From assembly GCA_963825585.1 (NCBI GenBank), contig CAWGTX010000001.1:248001-312000 (forward strand): a stretch of DNA of 64,000 nucleotides, read 5' to 3'. Of this stretch, positions 1-7,435 are shown one piece after another; within the stretch, counting starts at the first letter, position 1, and the number at the start of each line of letters is the position of its first letter. Both the position numbers and the translations under genes were made by a program. A model generated the notes under the pieces. The model was given only the letters and a program-made list of their open reading frames with translations, ran no database searches and had not been told where the DNA came from. This DNA comes from JAOUGY01 sp963825585 (lineage in GTDB: Bacteria; Actinomycetota; Acidimicrobiia; Spongiisociales; ZC4RG35).

Positions 1-2292
1 CCAGTCGGCATGTGCCGCATGTGCCTGGTCGAGATCCAGACGCCGCGCGGCCCGATGATGATCACCGCCTGCACCAACCCCGTATCCGACGGGATGGTTG
101 TCGACACCAAGAACGACACCATCAAGAAGGCCCAGGAAGGCGTCCTCGAGTTCCTGCTCGCCAACCATCCCCTCGACTGCCCCGTGTGCGACAAGGGCGG
201 CGAGTGCCCCCTTCAGGACCAGGCCATCGCCTACGGTCCGGGAGAGTCGCGTTTCGTCGAGGAGAAGCGCCATTACGAGAAGCCGATCCCCATCTCCGAT
301 CTCGTGCTGCTCGATCGGGAGCGGTGCATCCTCTGCGCCCGCTGTACCCGCTTCTCCGACGAGATCTCGGGCGACCCACTCATCGAGTTCAAGGACCGGG
401 GCAACGCCACCCAGGTCAACACCTTCCCCGACCTGCCGTTCTCTTCGTACTTCTCGGGTAACACCGTCCAGATCTGCCCGGTGGGTGCCCTCACAGCCTC
501 GGCCTACCGCTTCCGCGCCCGCCCGTGGGACCTGCGCTCGGTGGAATCGAGTTCGCCGCACGACTCGGCCCAGCCGCGCATTGCCATCCAGGCCTCCCAG
601 AACGAAGTGCTGCGCTTCATCGGCGTCGACTCCGAGGCCGTCAACCACGGCTGGCTGTCGGACAAGGACCGGTTCGGCTTCGAGTACATCAACTCCGAGG
701 ACCGGGTCTCGATGCCGCTGGTCCGCGGCGAGGACGGCACCCACCAACCGGTGAGCTGGGCCGAGGCCCTCGACCTGGTGTCGTCACGGTTGTCGGCCAT
801 CAAGTCGGCCGACGGGGGATCGGCCATCGCTGCTCTCGGCGGGGCCCGCGGAACCAACGAGGACGCCTATGCCCTGTCGAAGTTCATGCGGGTGGCGGTG
901 GGCTCCAACTCGCTCGACGCCCAGCTCGACGATGGGCTCGACCCGCGCTTCCTGGCCGCCACGGTGGATCGTGGCCTCATCGGTGACCTCGAGCGGGCCA
1001 GGACCATCCTGGTGTGGGGCCCGGACCTCAAGGAAGAGCACCCGACTCTGTATCTGCGGGTTCGTCGCGCTGCGCAGGCGGGAGCGACGCTGGTGGTCGT
1101 GCACCCCCGACGGACCGGTCTGGACGATCGGGCCACGCACCGGCTCAAGTACCGTCCCGGCTCGGGCGCTTCGGAACTGAGCGCCCTTCAGGCCGGTGCC
1201 GGTGCCCACGCCGCCGTACTCGAAGCGCTCGGAACGGGCCCCGTCGTGGCCCTGGTGGGACGCACCGGTTACGCCGATGATCCCCGTCTGGCCGAGGCGG
1301 TGGCGGCCTTCGCTCGCACGCTTCCAGAAGCCGTGATCCTCCCGCTCGCCCGGCGCTCCAACGTGTACGGAGCGCTCGACATGGGCGTCGCCCCCAACCT
1401 GCTCCCTGGCCGGGTGTCGACCACATCGCCTGTCGCCGCCCTCCTCGAGGCCTGGGGTGAGCTCCCCACCGGCCCCGGCCGGGACTGTGCCGGCATCATC
1501 GAAGCGGCCAAGGAAGGCGACGTGAGCGGAGTCATCCTGATGGGCTCCGACCCCGTCCGAGACATGCCCGACGGTGCATCGGCGGCCCTGGCGCTGGAAC
1601 GGGCCTCGTTCGTCGTTGCCATCGATCAGTTCCTCACCGACTCGTCCCGACTCGCCGACGTGGTGCTCCCCGCCGACGGCTTCACCGAGAAGGACGGGAC
1701 CGTGACCAACCTCGAGGGCCGGGTCCAGAAGGTGAACCAGATCGCTCCGGGAGCCGGGCAGAGCCGTCCCGATTGGTCGATCCTCGACGACATCGCCCGT
1801 CGTATGGGCGTGGACCTGGGCCTGCACTCCGCTGAGGCGATCAACAAGGAGATCGCCGCCGTCGCTCCCGCCTACACCGGCGTCACCTGGGACCTGCTCG
1901 ACTGGGACGAGCGGGACGGCGCCGTGGTGCCCTATGGAGATGCCACCCAGCCGCTCGTGCACGTTCCGGCCGATACCCCCGGGACCTTGGCAGCCGCCGA
2001 CCTGGTGCTGCACTACGCCCGGACCATGTACGACGACGGCGTGCTCATGCGCAACGGACTGTCACTGCAAGCGCTTGCGCCCGGCGGTGCCGTCCACGTT
2101 CACTCCGACGACATCCGCCGTCTCGGCCTCACCGCCGGCGTGAACGCCACGGTTCGCACCGCATCGGGCACGGCCTCGCTTCCCGTGGTCGTCGACGACA
2201 CGCTGTTGCACGGGGTGGTGTACGTCCCCTTCAACCAGCCCGGAGTGCCGTCACTCGGAGCAGGTGCCGAGGTCGAGGTCACGTCGGAATGA
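1..2292 (+). CDS. nuoG: NADH-quinone oxidoreductase subunit G, 5' end missing
   Basis: Iron-sulfur subunit of the peripheral arm of complex I, which carries electrons from the NADH/FMN site toward the quinone site. The frame is open from base 1, so the N-terminus lies outside the window; 763 residues remain. Cys5, Cys8 and Cys24 of the fragment are the tail of the 2Fe-2S domain. His56-x3-Cys60-x2-Cys63-x5-Cys69 is the His/Cys3 site (cluster N5). Cys109, Cys112, Cys115 and Cys159 form a 4Fe-4S site. A molybdopterin-oxidoreductase-like domain fills the rest. The place where many homologues carry the extra N7 cysteines (about residues 183-195 and a WLCDK-like motif) has Ser, Asp or Gln instead, so N7 is probably absent. 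It is the only NADH-module gene in the window; nuoE and nuoF would be expected upstream. Confidence 0.96.
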   Translation, partial: PVGMCRMCLVEIQTPRGPMMITACTNPVSDGMVVDTKNDTIKKAQEGVLEFLLANHPLDCPVCDKGGECPLQDQAIAYGPGESRFVEEKRHYEKPIPISDLVLLDRERCILCARCTRFSDEISGDPLIEFKDRGNATQVNTFPDLPFSSYFSGNTVQICPVGALTASAYRFRARPWDLRSVESSSPHDSAQPRIAIQASQNEVLRFIGVDSEAVNHGWLSDKDRFGFEYINSEDRVSMPLVRGEDGTHQPVSWAEALDLVSSRLSAIKSADGGSAIAALGGARGTNEDAYALSKFMRVAVGSNSLDAQLDDGLDPRFLAATVDRGLIGDLERARTILVWGPDLKEEHPTLYLRVRRAAQAGATLVVVHPRRTGLDDRATHRLKYRPGSGASELSALQAGAGAHAAVLEALGTGPVVALVGRTGYADDPRLAEAVAAFARTLPEAVILPLARRSNVYGALDMGVAPNLLPGRVSTTSPVAALLEAWGELPTGPGRDCAGIIEAAKEGDVSGVILMGSDPVRDMPDGASAALALERASFVVAIDQFLTDSSRLADVVLPADGFTEKDGTVTNLEGRVQKVNQIAPGAGQSRPDWSILDDIARRMGVDLGLHSAEAINKEIAAVAPAYTGVTWDLLDWDERDGAVVPYGDATQPLVHVPADTPGTLAAADLVLHYARTMYDDGVLMRNGLSLQALAPGGAVHVHSDDIRRLGLTAGVNATVRTASGTASLPVVVDDTLLHGVVYVPFNQPGVPSLGAGAEVEVTSE

Positions 2293-2508
2293 CGTCCAAC
2301 GCAGGACGGTGAACCGACAACGGTTTGCCTCCGGCGGGACGTGGTCTCATCTCCCTCGCCCGTTCTGTGGCAGGTCTCGTGCGTCCGCCGTTGTTTCGCG
2401 GTGCGGATATCGTTCCCATCGGAGCGATCCTGGGGACCGCTCCCGGGACCACAGGGTTCCGTCGTTCGACAGGGAGCTTCTCTCAGGGATGCTCGAAGGA
2501 GGAATCGA

Positions 2509-2634
2509 ATGAAGAAGCGAATGGCCGTTCTGGGCCTGACCATGGTGTTGGCGTTGACGGCGTGCTCCAGTGATGGGGACGACACCGACGACACCACCGC
2601 CGAGACCACTGCGACCACGGTCGCCGAAAACTAG
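2509..2634 (+). CDS. tiny lipoprotein, 41 residues
   Basis: A very short secreted lipoprotein of unknown function. The start is an ATG preceded by a strong Shine-Dalgarno GAAGGAGG (2495-2502). Residues 1-19 are a lipoprotein signal (MKKR, hydrophobic stretch, lipobox LTAC, Cys19), and the mature part is about 22 residues made almost only of Ser, Asp, Thr, Glu and Ala. No folded domain can fit, so it may be a lipid-anchored acidic peptide, a pheromone-like remnant or a decayed larger lipoprotein. It lies between nuoG and a bidirectional terminator. The 216 bp upstream hold no other gene I can support. The SD, signal peptide and terminator argue that it is real despite its size. Confidence 0.7.
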   Translation: MKKRMAVLGLTMVLALTACSSDGDDTDDTTAETTATTVAEN

Positions 2635-2650
2635 GAACCCGAGCAAATCC

Positions 2651-2681
2651 AACGAGGGGCCCGCTGGTCGGGCCCCTCGTT
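2651..2681. terminator. bidirectional rho-independent-type terminator
   Basis: Perfect inverted repeat with 13-bp arms (2651-2663 and 2669-2681) around the 5-nt loop CTGGT. The arms begin AACGAGG and end CCTCGTT, giving a short A/T edge on both sides. It sits between the converging lipoprotein gene and sbtB, and its last base touches the sbtB stop codon, so it probably ends transcripts from both sides. Confidence 0.85.
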
Positions 2682-2989
2682 CACGTTCCGATGTACTTCT
2701 CGCCCCGCACGACTGCGACCTCCGACGTGAAGGCGATCACGCCGTAGTGCGGGAAGTACACCTCGGTGATCTGGTCGATGATGCGCGAGGCGACCTCGGC
2801 GCTCACCACGGTCTCGATGCGGACGTTGTGCCCTTCGAACGTGTGCGAGCCCACGTTGCGGGAGCCGCGCCCTCTGGCGTCGGTGGCCGTGAACCCAGAT
2901 GCGCCGGCGTCGAGGAGCAGTCGTTCGAGCTTGGTCTCGAGGACCTTCTCGGCGACGATGGTGACCAGGGTCAGAGCCGCAGCGGTCAT
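2681..2989 (-). CDS. sbtB: PII-like bicarbonate-transporter regulator SbtB
   Basis: A small PII-like protein of 102 residues. In cyanobacteria SbtB binds adenine nucleotides including cAMP and c-di-AMP and controls the membrane transporter SbtA. The sequence has the expected ferredoxin-like pattern, with a first strand TLVTIVAEKVLE, a region rich in Gly/Arg/Ser at about 38-50 where the T-loop lies, and a closing EVAVVRGEKYIGT strand. It lacks the C-terminal Cys-Gly-Pro-type redox extension of some cyanobacterial SbtB proteins. The start ATG overlaps the sbtA stop by 4 nt (ATGA), so the two are translationally coupled. Identification rests on the fold-like pattern and above all on the sbtA neighbour. 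Confidence 0.85.
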   Translation of the reverse strand: MTAAALTLVTIVAEKVLETKLERLLLDAGASGFTATDARGRGSRNVGSHTFEGHNVRIETVVSAEVASRIIDQITEVYFPHYGVIAFTSEVAVVRGEKYIGT

Positions 2990-3942
2990 GCGAGCCTCCG
3001 GGCGATCTCGATGTAGAGCGGGATGCCGAGCGCGAGGTTGAAGGGGAAGGTGATGCCGAGTGCGCCGCCCAGGTACAGGGTCGGGTTGGCTTCCGGGACC
3101 GCGATCCGCACCGCCGCCGGCGCTGCGATGTACGAGGCGCTGGCGGTCATGGCACCAAGGACGGCGGCTCCACCGATCGACATGCCCGACAGGGTACCGA
3201 ACCACGTCCCGAGGACGCCGTGGACGATGGGGACTCCGATACCGAACCCGATCAGGAACAGCGACCCGGTACGAAGCTCGCGGGCTCGTGCTGCGGCCAC
3301 CATGCCGAGCTCGAGCAGGAAGAGGGTGAGCGCTCCTTCGAACAACGACACGAAGAACGGATCCACCTTCTCCATACCGACCGGACCGGCGATCCATCCG
3401 ATGGCGAGGCCCCCGATCAGCAGCACGATGCTCTTGCCGGTCACCACTTCTGCCAGTGCCTGCTTCCACGAACCGTTCGCCTTCTGACGCATGCTCAGCA
3501 CCATGAGCGCCACGATGATTGCGGGCACCTCCAGCAATGCCACCAGCGCCGGCATGAAGCCCTCTGCGGGCACGCCGGCCGACTCGGCGGCAGCGAGAGC
3601 CGCGATGAACGTGACCGCCGATACCGAGCCGTAGTGGGCTCCCAGCGCCGCCGAGTCGGCTTCGGAGTATCGGCGTTTGGCCAGGGCGTACGCCGTCAAC
3701 GGGGTGACGACGCCAAGGGTGAGGGTGGCGAGGGCAGGCCACACCACGTCTGCCATCGGCGTCTGGGCCAGCGCCTTGCCGCCCTTCAGGCCGATGGCGA
3801 GCAGGAGGTAGATCGAGATGGTGGACGAGACCGGCGCCGGGATCTCGAGGTCGCTCTTGATCAGCTTGGCGATGCCCCCCAGAACGAACGCCAGCACGAT
3901 CGGAGTCCGAAGGTTGGTGAGAAGGAGGTCGAGAGGGTCCAT
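2986..3942 (-). CDS. sbtA: sodium-dependent bicarbonate transporter SbtA
   Basis: An integral membrane protein of 318 residues that in its family imports HCO3- together with Na+. About ten hydrophobic segments run the whole length, in two halves as expected for the SbtA inverted repeat. Recognisable stretches are the N-terminal LDLLLTNLRTPIVLAF, the motif GAHYGSVSAVTF near residue 100, and the C-terminal LGGALGITFPFNLALGIPLY. It is followed by sbtB with a 4-nt overlap and preceded by the mrp Na+/H+ antiporter operon on the same strand with an 85-bp gap, so antiporter and Na+-coupled importer may share a transcript. No Shine-Dalgarno is visible; the leader holds a short CCAGCAG-type heptamer repeat instead. 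Confidence 0.92.
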   Translation of the reverse strand: MDPLDLLLTNLRTPIVLAFVLGGIAKLIKSDLEIPAPVSSTISIYLLLAIGLKGGKALAQTPMADVVWPALATLTLGVVTPLTAYALAKRRYSEADSAALGAHYGSVSAVTFIAALAAAESAGVPAEGFMPALVALLEVPAIIVALMVLSMRQKANGSWKQALAEVVTGKSIVLLIGGLAIGWIAGPVGMEKVDPFFVSLFEGALTLFLLELGMVAAARARELRTGSLFLIGFGIGVPIVHGVLGTWFGTLSGMSIGGAAVLGAMTASASYIAAPAAVRIAVPEANPTLYLGGALGITFPFNLALGIPLYIEIARRLA

Positions 3943-3943
3943 G

Positions 3944-3979
3944 CGAAAGGGCTGCTGACTACTGGCTGTCGGTTGCTGG
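3944..3979. repeat. heptamer-type repeat in the sbtA leader
   Basis: On the minus strand this reads CAGCAACCGACAGCCAGTAG followed by TCAGCAGCCCTTTCG. The CCAGTAG / CCAGCAG / CCCTTTC words match those of the repeat field near 21340-21375. It occupies most of the short leader of sbtA. Family membership is by eye. Confidence 0.55.
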
Positions 3980-4027
3980 ATCGATGACGCGCGTTCCCTC
4001 TACCCCGAGATCGGGCCGCCGGGCACG

Positions 4028-4855
4028 TCAGCGGGCGGCGACGGGCAGGGCACGGAGGACCAGGTCCTCCAGGCGCGCCACCGATGCTCTCACGTCCTCG
4101 ACGGTGGTGAACTGCAGAACGTGCACATAGAGCGTACGGGGTTCGTCGGTGAGTTCGAGACTGAGGGTGCCGGGAGTGAAGGTCACGGCATTGGCGACCA
4201 GTAGCGACACCGGCACTGAATCCGTTCGGAGGCGACAAGCCACGATGGCCTCCTTGATGAGCTCGTTGCTGGGCGTGACCACCTCCCAGGCCACCTTGGC
4301 GTTGGACGCGAACACCATCCAGATGTAGTGCACGATGAAGCGCGCCATCCCGAGCAGATCGACCCGCACGGCCGAGTCGGATCGGCTGCGGGCCGCTTCG
4401 ATGATGAGGCCGACGATCGAACCGCCAACCATGGTCCCGACGCTCACGTCGCGCCAGAGGAGCATCCAGAAGATGACCACCGCTCCCCAGCGTCGGACCG
4501 AGAAGTTGCGTTCCGTCGGGGGAGCCAACACCAGGGGCACGGCTTGTGAGTCCCTGAGATCGTCATGTACCAGAACGCCCGTTTGGCCCGAGCTGTAGGC
4601 GGCCCGTCCCAGCATGTGGCCGGCCGTGGGAGCGGTGACGAACAAGAACAGTGCGATGAGGGTGCCGATGCCGACCAGACCCCATGACTCGGCGGCGAAG
4701 CCCGAGCCAATCGAGACGAGAGCGAGACCGAGCGATGCCGACTTCGACGAGGCGTGCATCCGCGCCAGCGCCGACGGGAAGTCGACGATCCCCCAGGCCG
4801 CCAGGACCGAGACGACCGTCCCCACGATGATGAGCGCGATGCCGATGATGGTCAT
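4028..4855 (-). CDS. mrpG: Mrp antiporter subunit G-subunit E fusion
   Basis: A 275-residue fusion of two subunits of the Mrp multi-subunit Na+/H+ antiporter, normally separate proteins. Residues 1 to about 110 are MrpG: a hydrophobic start MTIIGIALIIVGTVVSVLAA, then the G-family signature FPSALARMHASSKSASLG, and two more membrane helices. After a linker of about 15 residues, residues 125-275 are MrpE: two or three helices (WGAVVIFWMLLWRDVSVG) and a soluble domain with ANAVTFTPGTLSLEL, a well conserved MrpE feature. The ATG at 4855 is chosen because it gives a 4-nt overlap with the mrpF stop; an alternative ATG lies 15 bp upstream. Operon order is A-B-C-D-F-(G-E), so E has moved to the end and fused to G. 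Confidence 0.9.
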   Translation of the reverse strand: MTIIGIALIIVGTVVSVLAAWGIVDFPSALARMHASSKSASLGLALVSIGSGFAAESWGLVGIGTLIALFLFVTAPTAGHMLGRAAYSSGQTGVLVHDDLRDSQAVPLVLAPPTERNFSVRRWGAVVIFWMLLWRDVSVGTMVGGSIVGLIIEAARSRSDSAVRVDLLGMARFIVHYIWMVFASNAKVAWEVVTPSNELIKEAIVACRLRTDSVPVSLLVANAVTFTPGTLSLELTDEPRTLYVHVLQFTTVEDVRASVARLEDLVLRALPVAAR

Positions 4856-5115
4856 CCGACATCCCTCCACTCGATGAATCGGGCCACGAGGATGGTGCCG
4901 GCGAACGCCATGAGCGCCACCACGATCAGCAGGGGAGCGAAGAGCTGGGAACCCTCACGGGCTCCGTGAAGCGCGATCCCGCCCGCCAGGAGCACCAGGA
5001 TCAGATCGAGTGCCATCATCCTGTCGGCCAGCCCTGGGCCTTTCACCGCACGCACCATGGCGATGAGGGCTCCGATGCCGAGGCAGGCCTGCGCGACGGT
5101 GATCAGCGTGTCCAT
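4852..5115 (-). CDS. mrpF: Na+/H+ antiporter subunit F
   Basis: Membrane subunit of the Mrp antiporter, 87 residues with three hydrophobic segments. The motif KGPGLADRMMALDLI near residues 25-40 is the MrpF signature, with a conserved Asp in the middle of the protein. The family length is about 85-95 residues, so it is complete. It begins directly after the mrpD stop (adjacent coordinates) and its own stop overlaps the mrpG-E start by 4 nt. No separate promoter is visible; it is an inner gene of the minus-strand operon. Confidence 0.93.
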   Translation of the reverse strand: MDTLITVAQACLGIGALIAMVRAVKGPGLADRMMALDLILVLLAGGIALHGAREGSQLFAPLLIVVALMAFAGTILVARFIEWRDVG

Positions 5116-6582
5116 CTAGGTGCCTCCCAGCACGGCCGCGACGTAGCCCGTCGGGTCGATGAGTTCGCCGGCGGCCCGGGCTGAGAGCTCGGCGATGGGC
5201 TGGGCGAACAACGCCACACCCAGGCTGAGCACGACGACCACGGCGGTTGCGGCCAGCATGCCCTGTTTCGTGTTCCCGGTTGTGTCCTTCGGGGTTCCCC
5301 AGAAGGCGGCCGCCCAGATCTTGGTCATCGAGAACAGCGTGAGAAGACCCACGGCGAGGCTCACCGCCACGATCAGACCGCGATCCTGGGTGATACCTTC
5401 CTGAACCAGGGCGAGCTTGGCGACGAATCCGCTGAACGGGGGGATGCCGGCCAGGCTGAGCGCCAGCGGAATGAACAGCACCGCCACGATCGGGCGCCGG
5501 TGCAGCAGCCCTCCGACCCGGTCGAGGCCTCCACTGCCGTACTCGGTCTCGACCAACCCACCGACCAGGAACAGCCCGGTCTTGACGATGATGTGATGGG
5601 AGATGTAGAGGATCGCCGCCGCCAGCCCGACCTCGGTGAACATGCCCAGACCCATGATCATGTAGCCGATCTGGCTGACGATGTGGAAGCTGAGGATGCG
5701 TTTGATGTCGTTCTGGGCGATGGCTCCGAGCACGCCCACCGTCATGGTCGCTCCGGCCACGAACAGGATGAGCGTCGATGGGCCTTCCTGAGGGAACAGC
5801 AGCGTCTGGGTGCGGATGATCACGAAGACTCCCACCTTGGTGAGGAGCCCGGCGAAGATCGCCGTCACCGGAGCGGGGGCGGTTGGGTAGGAGTCGGGCA
5901 GCCACATGAACAAGGGAAAGAGGGCAGCCTTGATCCCGAACACCACCAGCATCAGCAGCCCGAGTGCGTCCCTGACCGCCGGGTCGATGTCGGCGAGTCT
6001 GAGCGACAGGTCGGCAAGGTTCATGGTGCCCGTCGCCCCGTAGACGAAGGCGATCACCACGAGGAACAGCAGTGATGCGAGGAGGTTGATCACCACGTAC
6101 GTCATCGTCGATCGGACCTCGTTGGGTCCGGTCTTCACCGTCAACAGCACGTAGCTGGCGATGAGCATGACCTCGAAGCCGACGAAGAGGTTGAAGAGGT
6201 CGCCGGTGAGCAGCGAGAGCGCCACCCCGGCCGCCAGCACCAGGTACTTGGCGTGGAACCACCAGTCGAGGGCGTCCCGACCGAGCTGGGCGATCGCGTA
6301 CCACAGCACCGCTACCAGCATCGTCGCCGACACCGTGAGCACGATGGCCGAGAAGCGGTCGGCGATCAGGGTGATACCCGTCGGTGCCGACCATCCACCC
6401 ATCTGCGCCACGACCGGCCCAGAGGCATCCGCTTCCAGCAGGAGCAGCACCGCTGCCATCAGCACGAACCCAACCCCGACGAATGCGATCACCCGCTGAG
6501 CCATCAGGCGGCGTCCGATCAGCACGGCGAGACCGGCGCAGAACAGCGGAAACACGACTGCGGCGGGAAGGAGCCAGTTCAT
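5116..6582 (-). CDS. mrpD: Na+/H+ antiporter subunit D
   Basis: NuoN/NuoM-like membrane subunit thought to form one of the ion pathways of the Mrp antiporter, 488 residues with about 14 helices. The proton-translocating antiporter domain is clear from GFEVMLIASYVLL (buried Glu) to FGIKAALFPLFMWLPDSY (key Lys) and the HIVSQIGYMIMGLGMF broken-helix region with SHHIIVKTGLFL. The start MNWLLPAAVV overlaps the mrpC stop by 4 nt. It lies between mrpC and mrpF, the usual place. Its resemblance to NuoM/N makes it easy to misname; the operon context fixes it as MrpD. Confidence 0.95.
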   Translation of the reverse strand: MNWLLPAAVVFPLFCAGLAVLIGRRLMAQRVIAFVGVGFVLMAAVLLLLEADASGPVVAQMGGWSAPTGITLIADRFSAIVLTVSATMLVAVLWYAIAQLGRDALDWWFHAKYLVLAAGVALSLLTGDLFNLFVGFEVMLIASYVLLTVKTGPNEVRSTMTYVVINLLASLLFLVVIAFVYGATGTMNLADLSLRLADIDPAVRDALGLLMLVVFGIKAALFPLFMWLPDSYPTAPAPVTAIFAGLLTKVGVFVIIRTQTLLFPQEGPSTLILFVAGATMTVGVLGAIAQNDIKRILSFHIVSQIGYMIMGLGMFTEVGLAAAILYISHHIIVKTGLFLVGGLVETEYGSGGLDRVGGLLHRRPIVAVLFIPLALSLAGIPPFSGFVAKLALVQEGITQDRGLIVAVSLAVGLLTLFSMTKIWAAAFWGTPKDTTGNTKQGMLAATAVVVVLSLGVALFAQPIAELSARAAGELIDPTGYVAAVLGGT

Positions 6583-6989
6583 GACTTGCCCACGTCCTCG
6601 TGCATGTCGTCGTCGGGGACCGCGTCCTCCACCTGCTGGCGCCGTCGGGCGATGTATCGGTCCTCGATGTCGTCCTCGACCGCGTCCGTGCCCGTGAGCA
6701 GCCAACTGCGCAGCGCGAGAGCCAGCAGGAAGGCGGTGACCCCGAAGGTGATGACGATGGCGGTGAGGACCAGCGCCTGGGGGAGCGGGTCGGCAACCGT
6801 TGCCGGGTCCACCCCTTCGAGCAATACCGGTGGTTGGCCGCCCGGGCCGCCCGAAACCAGGATGAGGATGTTGACCCCGTGCGAGAGCAGCGCCAGTCCG
6901 ATGATGACGCGGGAGAGGAGGCGTTGGAGAATGAGGTACGCCCCGATGCCCATGAGGACCGAAGCGACCGCCAGCGTGACGATGGTCAC
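6579..6989 (-). CDS. mrpC: Na+/H+ antiporter subunit C
   Basis: NuoK-like membrane subunit of the Mrp antiporter, 136 residues. Three helices are visible (residues 3-24, 28-47 and 70-95), with LSRVIIGLALLSHGVNILIL covering the second one and the typical GPLPQALVLTAIVI-like sequence DPLPQALVLTAIVITFG in the third. The C-terminal 40 residues are a charged cytosolic tail (EDDIEDRYIARRRQQ, then acidic), longer than in many MrpC proteins. It overlaps mrpB upstream and mrpD downstream by 4 nt each. Identification is from family pattern and position. Confidence 0.93.
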   Translation of the reverse strand: MTIVTLAVASVLMGIGAYLILQRLLSRVIIGLALLSHGVNILILVSGGPGGQPPVLLEGVDPATVADPLPQALVLTAIVITFGVTAFLLALALRSWLLTGTDAVEDDIEDRYIARRRQQVEDAVPDDDMHEDVGKS

Positions 6990-7435
6990 CGATCACCCCC
7001 GGCGTCGGTTTCGGCGCTCTCCCCGAGAGCGGTCACCAGTCCGAGCGACATCCCGAGGACCACCAGATACACGCCGGTGTCGAACGCCAGCGGTGAGACC
7101 AGCTTGACCTTGCCGATCAGCGGGATCGCCACCTCCAGATAGCCGGACTCGAGGAAGTCGAGTCCGACCGCCATCGACGCGAACCCGGTGAGCGACGCCA
7201 ACACCAGCCCTGCGCCGACCAGGGCGGTGGCCCTGATCGGCAGAATCCGCTCGACCGTTTCGCTGCCGCCGGACGCCCACACCAGCACGATGAGCACCCC
7301 CGCCACCAGCCCCCCCGAGAAGCCGCCCCCCGGCTGATTGTGACCGGCGAACAGGAGATAGAGCGAGTAGGCGAGGATCGGGCCGGCAGCGGCGACGATC
7401 CCTCGCTGCAGGATGGCGGAAGGCCTCGGCGTCAT
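6986..7435 (-). CDS. mrpB: Na+/H+ antiporter subunit B
   Basis: Membrane subunit of the Mrp antiporter, 149 residues and four hydrophobic segments. The signature AGHNQPGGGFSGGLVAGVL at residues 30-48 is typical of the MnhB/MrpB domain, and the C-terminal LAFDTGVYLVVLGMSLGLV closes the fold. The ATG at 7435 is chosen over far upstream starts because it overlaps the mrpA stop by 4 nt and gives the normal family length. It is followed by mrpC with a 4-nt overlap. Confidence 0.94.
   Translation of the reverse strand: MTPRPSAILQRGIVAAAGPILAYSLYLLFAGHNQPGGGFSGGLVAGVLIVLVWASGGSETVERILPIRATALVGAGLVLASLTGFASMAVGLDFLESGYLEVAIPLIGKVKLVSPLAFDTGVYLVVLGMSLGLVTALGESAETDAGGDR

Noticed and set aside
784..2013. 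409-codon reverse frame inside nuoG
   Set aside because: Shadow of a well-supported NuoG; no start signal and no family resemblance.
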